Positions 1 to 5,489 of a stretch of 6,707 nt of DNA are shown here, piece by piece. Both the position numbers and the translations under genes were made by a program. The notes below the pieces were generated by a model that had not been told where the DNA came from, did no database searches, and saw nothing but the letters and a program-made list of their open reading frames with translations. Source of the stretch: Desulfobacterales bacterium (GTDB lineage: Bacteria; Desulfobacterota; DSM-4660; Desulfatiglandales; B25-G16); contig JABXJZ010000076.1 of NCBI GenBank assembly GCA_013375335.1, positions 1 through 6,707 of the forward strand. The letters are read 5' to 3'. Numbering within the stretch: the stretch's first letter is position 1; each line of letters opens with the position of its first letter.

Positions 1-211
1 TGGTACGGGTAATGACGGGAGGCAGCCGAGATTCCAATAGTTGGAGCCTGCTACTGGGTCTCGCCTAGCACCTTCTCAAGACATCATATCCTCTGCTGAG
101 GATCGGAGATCTTCAGACATCTTCTCGCTGCTACCTTTCGCGGGGTGGCAGGCCCGGTCAAAATGAGGGTACGCAGTGTCAAGGGAAAAGCCTGGGCAGC
201 GCATTTGCAGC
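1..211. other. Non-coding stretch with short hairpins, no recognised gene
   Basis: I find no convincing coding region here. Two perfect short inverted repeats are visible: TCCAA-TAG-TTGGA at 33-45 and ATCCTC-TGCT-GAGGAT at 88-103. AGACATC also occurs twice, near 79-85 and 115-121. Neither hairpin is followed by a T-run on either strand, so they do not look like rho-independent terminators. The stretch lies downstream of the minus-strand cyclo-ligase gene and may hold its 3' untranslated region. No tRNA, T-box or known riboswitch core could be matched. Confidence 0.4.
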
Positions 212-931
212 TTACATCCCCTTTTGTTCCTTCAGTTTCATGAGAAAGGGTATTGCCTGGATTTTTTCTTCGCCAAGCTCATCCCAGTAGATCCCTCGTG
301 GCTTCGGATAGCGGTGCCTTGTTTCGGTTATCCCCTCCGGGGTAATGATGTAGTCGAGCGGAAAGTCGTGTCTCAGCATTTCTATTTGATAGGGGACTAC
401 CTGGACGGGGTGAACGGTGGTCAGGGTCGTCGTGCCTTCATCCACAATCCCGAATTCCCTCGCGATGGCATACTCCAGGTCGGAATACCCTCCGGCCTTT
501 CCGACCCGTGCCCCTTCCCGATTGACACCTACAGATCCGGCAACTATGAGGTCGACCTTCTCCATCTCCTCTAGTGCAACCAACCTTCCGTATCGGAATG
601 CCCCTTTGATTGACGATGCCTGGTCTTCCATCCCTTTCAACCTCTTGGGGTTGAGTTCCAAAAAGCACCTCTCTTCCCTGAGCCTTGGGACTGCCATGTA
701 CACAAGTTTTCCCTGTGCAAGGGCAAGCCTTCTCGCCGGTCTTTGGGGCGAGTCCGGGTTCGCCTTTACTACCCTAGCCTTTTTCCATGCTGGAAGCTCT
801 CCAAGCCTTTCGGCAGCTTGGGCAGCTCCCTCAAAATTGGGGATTCTCCCTTGTACCGGCCTTGGGAACCTGGCAATCCCCCTTTCCTCCATCAAATCCC
901 AAATTGTCCTTCGTATCTGTTCTTTTTCCAT
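212..931 (-). CDS. 5-formyltetrahydrofolate cyclo-ligase family protein
   Basis: This is a 239-residue cytoplasmic protein of the cyclo-ligase (COG0212) family. Canonical members use ATP to convert 5-formyl-THF to 5,10-methenyl-THF. Visible landmarks are the N-terminal IRRTIWDLMEERGIARFPRP (6-25), GRIPNF (28-33), the NPDSPQRPARR block (58-68), LVYMAVPRL (76-84) and the glycine-rich GARVGKAGGYSDLEYA (140-155). The last corresponds to the GxRLGxGGGYYD nucleotide/folate motif of the family, with Ser-Asp in place of Tyr-Asp. The N-terminal IARFPxPVxGRIPNF block marks the longer, poorly characterised branch (MTHFSD-like) rather than classical FolD-linked MTHFS of about 190 residues, so true cyclo-ligase activity is not certain. 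The start is the family-typical N-terminus, but no good Shine-Dalgarno sequence precedes it. The gene stands alone, divergent from the DUF362 gene. Confidence 0.85.
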   Translation of the reverse strand: MEKEQIRRTIWDLMEERGIARFPRPVQGRIPNFEGAAQAAERLGELPAWKKARVVKANPDSPQRPARRLALAQGKLVYMAVPRLREERCFLELNPKRLKGMEDQASSIKGAFRYGRLVALEEMEKVDLIVAGSVGVNREGARVGKAGGYSDLEYAIAREFGIVDEGTTTLTTVHPVQVVPYQIEMLRHDFPLDYIITPEGITETRHRYPKPRGIYWDELGEEKIQAIPFLMKLKEQKGM

Positions 932-959
932 TTGAAGTTGTGTTGCATATGGTTATTAT
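932..959 (+). promoter_or_regulatory. Candidate sigma-70 promoter for the DUF362 gene
   Basis: TTGAAG (932-937) is followed after 16 bases by TATTAT (954-959). The start would be near 966, giving a leader of roughly 95 bases before the DUF362 start. The -10 overlaps that of the opposing cyclo-ligase promoter almost completely. The -35 match is only moderate, so this is tentative. Confidence 0.35.
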
Positions 960-983
960 GAAGGGAAGACGAGTAATAAGCAA
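955..983 (-). promoter_or_regulatory. Candidate sigma-70 promoter for the cyclo-ligase gene
   Basis: On the minus strand TTGCTT (978-983) is followed after 17 bases by CATAAT (955-960). The -10 differs from consensus at one base. Transcription would begin near 948 and leave a leader of about 17 bases before the ATG at 931, consistent with the weak or absent Shine-Dalgarno. The assignment rests on motif match and position only. Confidence 0.4.
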
Positions 984-1005
984 GCCTTGGTGCATTGACT
1001 ACGAT

Positions 1006-1047
1006 AAAGGAGGCGGTCTATCTCGCCATGAGGTGATGCGGGTGTAA
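1006..1047 (+). other. Perfect Shine-Dalgarno without a matching gene, in the DUF362 leader
   Basis: AAAGGAGG (1006-1013) is a full ribosome-binding consensus, but no start codon lies 5-9 bases after it. The nearest ATGs give a two-codon frame at 1028 (M-R-stop) and a three-codon frame at 1036 (M-R-V-stop), both upstream of the true gene's own AGAGGA at 1050-1055. GGCG (1012-1015) can pair with CGCC (1024-1027), which would partly cover the motif. It may be a ribosome standby site, a minimal leader peptide, or chance. Confidence 0.25.
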
Positions 1048-1061
1048 GAAGAGGATTTGAG

Positions 1062-2153
1062 ATGGCCAAGATCTCAAGGAGAGCCTTTGTGAAGAAGGCT
1101 ACGATTATGGGCACTGCCATGGCGGCATTCCCAACACTGCTTCTACGCAAGGGCAGGGCGGCCTGGGCCCAGAAAACGGTCGTTCATCCCCATGTGGATA
1201 ATCTTCGGGTGGTCGGTATTACCGATATCACCATGACGAAGGCCGTTCAAGCGCGCTCTTCATGGCCGCGCCAGAATGAGCTTGTTGTCACCGAAAGGGT
1301 CTGGGAGAATATGGACAAGCTGGCATGTCGGCTTGCCGAAACGCGCAATCCCAGCGAGGCGTGGCGGACGATCTTCATTAGGCCTCCCCGCAAAGCATGG
1401 GCAGATACGGTGGTGGCGGTAAAGACCAACAATATCGGCCAACAGCACACACGAAGCGCGGTTATGGCCAAGATCGTTCACACGCTAACTGATACACTGG
1501 GGATAAAACCATTTAACATCCACATCTATGACGCCCGCCATGGCTCCAACATGGAAAGGCAGACGCCGTTTGCCGGTCTCCCTGAGGGATGTCACATTGC
1601 AGGCACATGGGGAGGAAGCAGGGCTTTGACAGCTGTGCCGGGGCCTTGGAGGAATACCGGGGGCAAATCCGAATGCCTCAAGCAGTTAGTGGATGGTTCG
1701 GTGGACATTCTCATAAACGTAGCTGTATGCAAGGAACACAGCAAAAGGTTCGGCGGATTCACGATGGCCATGAAAAATCATTTTGGCACCTTCTCTCCCA
1801 GGCCAGGGCATGAGCCTGGGAGTCTGAATTATCTCATAGCGATAAACCAGACACCGGAAATCCTGGGTCCCATGGACGAGAGAACAGGCAAGGTTCTGTA
1901 CCCGCGCCAGCAGGTCTGTGTTATAGATGCGCTCTGGGCAAGCAAGGGTGGGCCTGGGGGCAATCCGAGCCATCAGCCAAACTTCCTCGCCATGGGTGTG
2001 ATGGCCCCCATGGTTGACTATCAGGTAGCCACGAAATTCCGCGGTGAAATGATGGGATGGCATCCCTATATGCCGGCAACGCTTCGAATGCTGACGGACT
2101 TCGGGTATACGGAAAGCGACCTCCCGGCAGGGGGTAAGATCATGGAGGCTTGA
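1062..2153 (+). CDS. Tat-exported DUF362 domain protein
   Basis: This 363-residue protein begins with a twin-arginine signal: SRRAFVKK (5-12), a hydrophobic stretch (13-28) and a probable cleavage after AAWA (36), so it should be folded in the cytoplasm and exported. The rest matches the DUF362 (COG2006) family: VVAVKTNN (117-124), LGIKPFNIHIYDARHG (146-161), ILINVAVCKEH (216-226) and GGFTMAMKNHFGTF (231-244). Cysteines sit singly at 89, 177, 205, 223 and 286, so the four-cysteine ferredoxin motif found in some relatives is absent. DUF362 has no established reaction that I can assign here. The conserved Cys223, His226, Lys238 and His240 region is a plausible functional centre. The ATG is supported by AGAGGA at 1050-1055. 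The gene is monocistronic: a promoter candidate lies upstream and a terminator downstream. Confidence 0.85.
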   Translation: MAKISRRAFVKKATIMGTAMAAFPTLLLRKGRAAWAQKTVVHPHVDNLRVVGITDITMTKAVQARSSWPRQNELVVTERVWENMDKLACRLAETRNPSEAWRTIFIRPPRKAWADTVVAVKTNNIGQQHTRSAVMAKIVHTLTDTLGIKPFNIHIYDARHGSNMERQTPFAGLPEGCHIAGTWGGSRALTAVPGPWRNTGGKSECLKQLVDGSVDILINVAVCKEHSKRFGGFTMAMKNHFGTFSPRPGHEPGSLNYLIAINQTPEILGPMDERTGKVLYPRQQVCVIDALWASKGGPGGNPSHQPNFLAMGVMAPMVDYQVATKFRGEMMGWHPYMPATLRMLTDFGYTESDLPAGGKIMEA

Positions 2154-2223
2154 CCCAGGGGCGCTATGGAGCATGGTTGAGGTTCGAAATAGGGGTTTAC
2201 GAAAAGCGAGAGTGAGAAGCATG

Positions 2224-2251
2224 GCGTAAGTCCATATGGTTGCGTTTTTTT
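2224..2251 (+). terminator. Rho-independent terminator after the DUF362 gene
   Basis: GCGTAA (2224-2229) pairs with TTGCGT (2240-2245), including G-T wobbles. After a two-base bulge the stem continues as CC (2232-2233) with GG (2238-2239) around an ATAT loop. Seven T residues (2245-2251) follow directly. It lies about 70 bases past the DUF362 stop. The stem is modest in strength, but the T-run and location are right. Confidence 0.55.
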
Positions 2252-2254
2252 CCT

Positions 2255-2283
2255 TTGACACTGGGATACGTCAGTCCTATATT
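2255..2283 (+). promoter_or_regulatory. Strong sigma-70 promoter for the MFS transporter
   Basis: A perfect TTGACA (2255-2260) is followed after exactly 17 bases by TATATT (2278-2283), one mismatch from TATAAT. The start would be near 2290, giving a leader of about 44 bases before the GTG at 2334. It begins four bases after the T-run of the preceding terminator, so the transporter forms its own transcription unit. This is the best promoter match in the window. Confidence 0.7.
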
Positions 2284-2297
2284 CCCCGCCCAACAGA

Positions 2298-2311
2298 TTA
2301 AACTAGTTAAA
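2298..2311 (+). promoter_or_regulatory. Palindrome just past the MFS transcription start, possible operator
   Basis: AACTAGTT (2301-2308) is a perfect 8-bp palindrome, extended by TT/AA after one mismatch on each side. It lies about 10-20 bases downstream of the predicted start point, a common place for a repressor to block transcription. No regulator gene is present in the window, so this is inference from position and symmetry. Confidence 0.25.
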
Positions 2312-2323
2312 GGATGTCCCCGC

Positions 2324-2330
2324 AGGAGGT
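2324..2330 (+). promoter_or_regulatory. Ribosome binding site that fixes the GTG start of the MFS gene
   Basis: AGGAGGT is a near-perfect Shine-Dalgarno. The ATG at 2332 runs straight into TGA, so the overlapping GTG at 2334 in the long frame is the start. The gap to GTG is rather short. The next in-frame ATG (2358) would be too far away and would remove the N-terminal tail ahead of the first helix. Confidence 0.6.
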
Positions 2331-2333
2331 CAT

Positions 2334-3587
2334 GTGAGTCGTGAAGAGAAAAAGATAATGGGACTCACTATCTCATCCCATGGCCTGGTTCATCTATACG
2401 AGGGCGTGCTCCCTCCTCTGATCCCCCTCCTCATCGGCGAGTTCGGCACTGACTACCTTCATCTGGGGATAGTGGTGACAATCTTCTCCTATGCCTTTGG
2501 GTTGGGGGCGCTTCCCGCTGGATTTCTTTCGGATAGGGTGGGTCCGCTTCGCCTTGTGAGCATCTATCTCTTCGGTTCGGGTGTTCTGTCTGTCTGTATG
2601 TGGCCAGTCGGGTCTCTTCCGACCTACGGGGTACTCATGGGGCTTATCGGCCTGTTTTGCAGTACCTATCACCCGGCATCCAATACCCTGATCTCCCATG
2701 CCATAACGGAGAAGGGAAAGGCCTTCGGAATTCACGGAATTGCAGGGAGCCTTGGGGTCGCTGTCATCCCTGTGCTTTCCGCCTGGATAGGATCAGCCAT
2801 GGGGTGGAAGGCACCGCACATTCTATTCGGCCTTTGGGGTGTGGGAGTGGGTCTTTACTCCCTCTCTGTACCGAGGCGATCAGCGCAGGCTCAGAGCGTC
2901 AAATCGGCCACGGAACCAGAGGTCGATTCACGTAGGGTATCCTATCTTAATCTGGTGGTCTTTTTCTTATCGGCGACTGCCCTCGGATTGACCTACAGGG
3001 GCATAATGACCTTCCTCCCAGCCTACATGGGACAGAATGTGCATTTGAGTTTCCTTAAGATCGATACAGTCACCCTTGGCGGGACGATCGCCACCCTCGC
3101 TCTTCTATCAGGAGCCGTTGGCCAGTATCTTGCCGGGCGTTTGGTAGACCGCTATGTACCCGAGCGAATTTATTTGGGAGCCACGGTGATCGGGACCATC
3201 TTCGTTTTCTTGATGGCCCGAGGCTCCAATATCCTCTTGGTGGTTGCAGCTATTGTTTACGCCTTCTTCTACTTCTCAACTCAGCCCGTTCAGAACTATC
3301 TCCTTTCCAGGTACCTCCCTAGACATCGACACGGCCTTGGTTACGGGATACATTTCTTCCTTACATTCGGCGTGGGCTCCACTGCCGCGGCGATTTCCGG
3401 TTATCTGGCCGATCACTTCGGGCTTGCATCAGTCTTTTACGCCATGGGATTGTGCTTTATCGCATCGTCATGTCTTGCCCTGTTTCTCGTGCTTAGGGCA
3501 CGGGGTCAAAGGAAAGACCGAGGTATGATGGCTTCGCCTCGGCCCCCAGTTTACCCGTACGATATCCGCACTCGACTGGGGAGCTGA
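2334..3587 (+). CDS. Major facilitator superfamily transporter, Fsr-like
   Basis: This 417-residue integral membrane protein has about twelve hydrophobic segments, the usual size for the superfamily. The loop between helices 2 and 3 carries motif A, GFLSDRVGPLRL (63-74). A degenerate copy, GRLVDRYVPERIYLG (268-282), lies at the equivalent place in the second half. A hydrophilic charged linker (about 180-202) separates the two six-helix bundles. The opening SHGLVHLYEGVLPPLIPLL (15-33) and the LGIVVTIFSYAFGLGALPAG pattern (44-63) resemble the fosmidomycin-resistance (Fsr) branch and related organic-anion exporters. The substrate cannot be read from the sequence. The C-terminal tail from about residue 388 is basic and proline-rich and probably cytoplasmic. 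The GTG start follows an AGGAGGT. The gene has its own promoter and converges on the FAD oxidoreductase gene. Confidence 0.85.
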   Translation: MSREEKKIMGLTISSHGLVHLYEGVLPPLIPLLIGEFGTDYLHLGIVVTIFSYAFGLGALPAGFLSDRVGPLRLVSIYLFGSGVLSVCMWPVGSLPTYGVLMGLIGLFCSTYHPASNTLISHAITEKGKAFGIHGIAGSLGVAVIPVLSAWIGSAMGWKAPHILFGLWGVGVGLYSLSVPRRSAQAQSVKSATEPEVDSRRVSYLNLVVFFLSATALGLTYRGIMTFLPAYMGQNVHLSFLKIDTVTLGGTIATLALLSGAVGQYLAGRLVDRYVPERIYLGATVIGTIFVFLMARGSNILLVVAAIVYAFFYFSTQPVQNYLLSRYLPRHRHGLGYGIHFFLTFGVGSTAAAISGYLADHFGLASVFYAMGLCFIASSCLALFLVLRARGQRKDRGMMASPRPPVYPYDIRTRLGS

Positions 3588-3598
3588 GGATCCAGTTG
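3573..3598 (+). other. Inverted repeat over the MFS stop codon
   Basis: CGACTGG (3573-3579) can pair with CCAGTTG (3592-3598), with one G-T pair, around a 12-base loop. The stem spans the stop codon at 3585-3587. No T-run follows, so it may stabilise the 3' end of the message rather than terminate it. It could also be chance. Confidence 0.25.
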
Positions 3599-3631
3599 AA
3601 CATACCAAAAGGGGCAGGCATATTGGATATC

Positions 3632-3648
3632 TATTTCCCCAGGAAATA
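3632..3648. other. Perfect inverted repeat between convergent genes
   Basis: TATTTCC and GGAAATA form a perfect 7-bp stem around a CCA loop, midway between the convergent MFS and FAD-oxidoreductase genes. There is no T-run on either side, but the location suits a weak bidirectional terminator or transcript end. No better terminator was found in this 113-base gap. Confidence 0.35.
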
Positions 3649-3700
3649 TAAGCACCTGTACAGATCATTGAGGGTGCAACAGGACGCTGGTTGAAACAGG

Positions 3701-5302
3701 CTACTGGGCAGCGTTTTCGCCAGCAATGCGACCCAGCACAATGCCTCGTGCCATGCCGATCTTATCGAGACCGCCTGCAGCCTCCCCCGCTGCGTACAGA
3801 CCAGAGATGGCATTCCCGTAGATATCCAAGACCTGCGATTTGGGGTTGGTAGCAAGGCCCCCGGTGGTGTCATGGACCTGGATGCTCATCCATACAGCAT
3901 AGAATGGTGGGGTCTCTATCCTATGTCTGACGTACCGTTTCGGTTTACCGAAGTCAGGGTCCTCACCTCTCCCGACAAATGTGTTGTACCTGCGAACTGT
4001 CTCACTCAGGCTATCCCCGGGCACGCCTATCAATTTAGCAAGGCCCCCTATGGTCGGAGCACTAAAGGCAAGATCGCGCTCAACCACCGGCGGCCTGGGA
4101 TTCCATCCATGCCTGTTGACTGCGGCCTCATCAAAGACGGCCCACAGGACGTGGTCCTCCTGTGCGAGACTAGCATCATAGAATGAAGCCGGTTTCTCCG
4201 GAAGGGCCTCATTGACGTACCTGCGTCCAGACCTGTTGACGATAATGAGATCTGCCACTTCCTTCAGTGATAGCTGGCCGGTGCGGCCTAGGCCTGGTGC
4301 CCCGAGGGGTGAACCGGTCGGAAACCTGTAATACCTGGTTCCGAACATTCGATGAAAGAGGTGCCAGTCTATGGCCCTGTCGCTCACCAGGGCCGCGCCT
4401 ACCTCCAGGCCCGCTAGAATCCCGCTTCCGTCAGCGGTGACAAATGGTTCGCCGCTGGCGACCAGATCCTCCGTCAGTCTGGGATCGAACAGGGTGCGCA
4501 GCCATTTGTTCCCCTTCCAAGACCCAGTGCCGAGAATTACGCCTTTTCTCGCTTTACAATACAGCTCCTTCCCGCCTACCTCCACTTCCACTCCTAAGAC
4601 CCTCCCGGCCATGCAACCTTCCCTGATAAGCTTTGTCATCCTATGGTTCAAGAGGATCTTCACCCCCTTCTTTCTTGCCGCGGCTTCCAGGGGCAGTATC
4701 AATCCCGCACCAGAGGAGGGGGATGGGCCGTATTCGTAGAGCCAGCCGGGGCCCTCCTTGTCCCATGAGATGAGGTGATACCGTGAAGTTCCCGTGATCC
4801 CGGGAAATACGAAGAGGTTGTCCTGAAATCGCACGCCGTGGCCTTCCAACCAGTTAAACGTACTGAGGTTGTAGTCACAGAAGGCGCGAAGCAGTCTTGG
4901 GTCATTCCTCCTGTTTTCACGGATCCTGTAATCTGAACTGTCCTTGAACATGAGGTCCGCTGAGTCCTCTATGCCCTGGAGCTTCTGGAGCCTGGTGCCG
5001 CCGCCGATTGATAATATGCCGCCGTTAATAACCCCGTTTCCACCAACTTCACTATTTTGCTCCAGCAGGAGCACGCGAGCCCCGTTTTCTGCTGCTGCCA
5101 CAGCTGCGGGAAGTCCGGTAGGACCGGATCCCACCACGATTACATCTGCCTCCCTGTCCCATTTCCCAGGAGGGCCTGATGCCTTTGCCTCTCTCGTGCT
5201 GAGCCTCATAAAGGCTGCGGTACTGGCCCCGGCAACCCCAGCAGCTGCACGGGTAATAAAACTCCGCCTGGTTAGCATCTTCTTAGCTCTGTTCTCGGAC
5301 AT
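3701..5302 (-). CDS. Tat-exported FAD-dependent oxidoreductase, fumarate-reductase flavoprotein family
   Basis: This is a 533-residue flavoenzyme. The Tat signal TRRSFIT (11-17) with an alanine-rich hydrophobic stretch (18-31) and a likely cleavage after AKA (39-41) predicts location outside the cytoplasmic membrane. The FAD-binding Rossmann fold follows: DVIVVGSGPTGLPAA (53-67) ending in VLLLEQ (77-82), then GGNGVINGG (87-95), a second nucleotide contact LGTGSWKGN (257-265) and the C-terminal GLYAAGEAAGG (501-511) with GRIAGEN (524-530). The order matches the FAD_binding_2 family of fumarate and urocanate reductases and ketosteroid dehydrogenases. No heme or covalent-FMN domain is present, so an electron partner must be encoded elsewhere. 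The usual HTMGG-like site reads His477-Asp-Thr-Thr-Gly-Gly, so the substrate is probably not plain fumarate. The start is set by AAGGAGGT at 5310-5317, seven bases upstream. The substrate is unknown. Confidence 0.85.
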   Translation of the reverse strand: MSENRAKKMLTRRSFITRAAAGVAGASTAAFMRLSTREAKASGPPGKWDREADVIVVGSGPTGLPAAVAAAENGARVLLLEQNSEVGGNGVINGGILSIGGGTRLQKLQGIEDSADLMFKDSSDYRIRENRRNDPRLLRAFCDYNLSTFNWLEGHGVRFQDNLFVFPGITGTSRYHLISWDKEGPGWLYEYGPSPSSGAGLILPLEAAARKKGVKILLNHRMTKLIREGCMAGRVLGVEVEVGGKELYCKARKGVILGTGSWKGNKWLRTLFDPRLTEDLVASGEPFVTADGSGILAGLEVGAALVSDRAIDWHLFHRMFGTRYYRFPTGSPLGAPGLGRTGQLSLKEVADLIIVNRSGRRYVNEALPEKPASFYDASLAQEDHVLWAVFDEAAVNRHGWNPRPPVVERDLAFSAPTIGGLAKLIGVPGDSLSETVRRYNTFVGRGEDPDFGKPKRYVRHRIETPPFYAVWMSIQVHDTTGGLATNPKSQVLDIYGNAISGLYAAGEAAGGLDKIGMARGIVLGRIAGENAAQ

Positions 5303-5342
5303 CGTGATTACCTCCTTTTCCTAGACCACCCTGTTCGATATT

Positions 5343-5371
5343 ATTGTACATCAGCCTCAGCGGTCCCCCAA
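5343..5371 (-). promoter_or_regulatory. Candidate promoter for the FAD oxidoreductase
   Basis: On the minus strand TTGGGG (5366-5371) is followed after 17 bases by TACAAT (5343-5348). The -10 has one mismatch and the -35 is weak (TTG only). The start would be near 5336, with a leader of about 34 bases containing the strong Shine-Dalgarno. A weak -35 with repeats just upstream is the pattern expected of an activator-dependent promoter. Confidence 0.45.
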
Positions 5372-5379
5372 GGACAAGC

Positions 5380-5420
5380 GGACATATAAGCGGAGGCTTT
5401 GAAGCATGCTGGACATATAA
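5380..5420 (-). repeat. Two direct copies of TTATATGTCC, possible activator sites
   Basis: The 10-base sequence TTATATGTCC (minus strand) occurs at 5380-5389 and 5411-5420. The copies are exactly 31 bases apart, about three helical turns, so they face the same side of the DNA. They sit at roughly -44 to -53 and -75 to -84 from the predicted start of the FAD gene. Both lie in the non-coding gap between kdgK and that gene. No regulator gene is visible in the window. Confidence 0.5.
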
Positions 5421-5489
5421 TGAGCATCGAAGCGGCGAAATGGGCCCTCTGCGTGTGGAATTCTCTAGGAGCCTGTGCGTGGATCTGTG

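Noticed and set aside
3..68. Open plus-strand frame entering from the left edge and ending at TAG 66-68
   Set aside because: Only 21 residues are visible, with no recognisable motif, so a real gene end cannot be supported.
121..180. GGGGTGGCA reminiscent of a T-box antiterminator, and TTGACA on the minus strand near 173-178
   Set aside because: The T-box core GGGTGGNACCGCG is not present, and no -10 box lies at the right distance from the TTGACA.
76..204. 42-codon minus-strand frame starting 7 bases after the cyclo-ligase stop
   Set aside because: Its spacing fits a small downstream gene, but there is no well-placed Shine-Dalgarno, the composition looks random and it runs through the hairpin at 88-103.
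417..935. 172-codon plus-strand open frame opposite the cyclo-ligase gene
   Set aside because: The minus-strand protein in the same place has clear family motifs, and this frame is a low-complexity Ser/Pro/Leu-rich shadow with no recognisable domain.
1686..2261. 191-codon minus-strand open frame opposite the DUF362 gene
   Set aside because: It is antisense to conserved DUF362 motifs, runs across the terminator, and shows no family pattern.
5416..5421. Perfect TATAAT on the plus strand, a possible antisense promoter toward kdgK
   Set aside because: No -35-like hexamer lies at 16-18 bases upstream. The A/T-rich core is better explained as part of the direct repeat.
5421..5489. Possible terminator after kdgK
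   Set aside because: Only short GC-rich matches such as GGGCCC are present, with no stable stem followed by a T-run on the minus strand.
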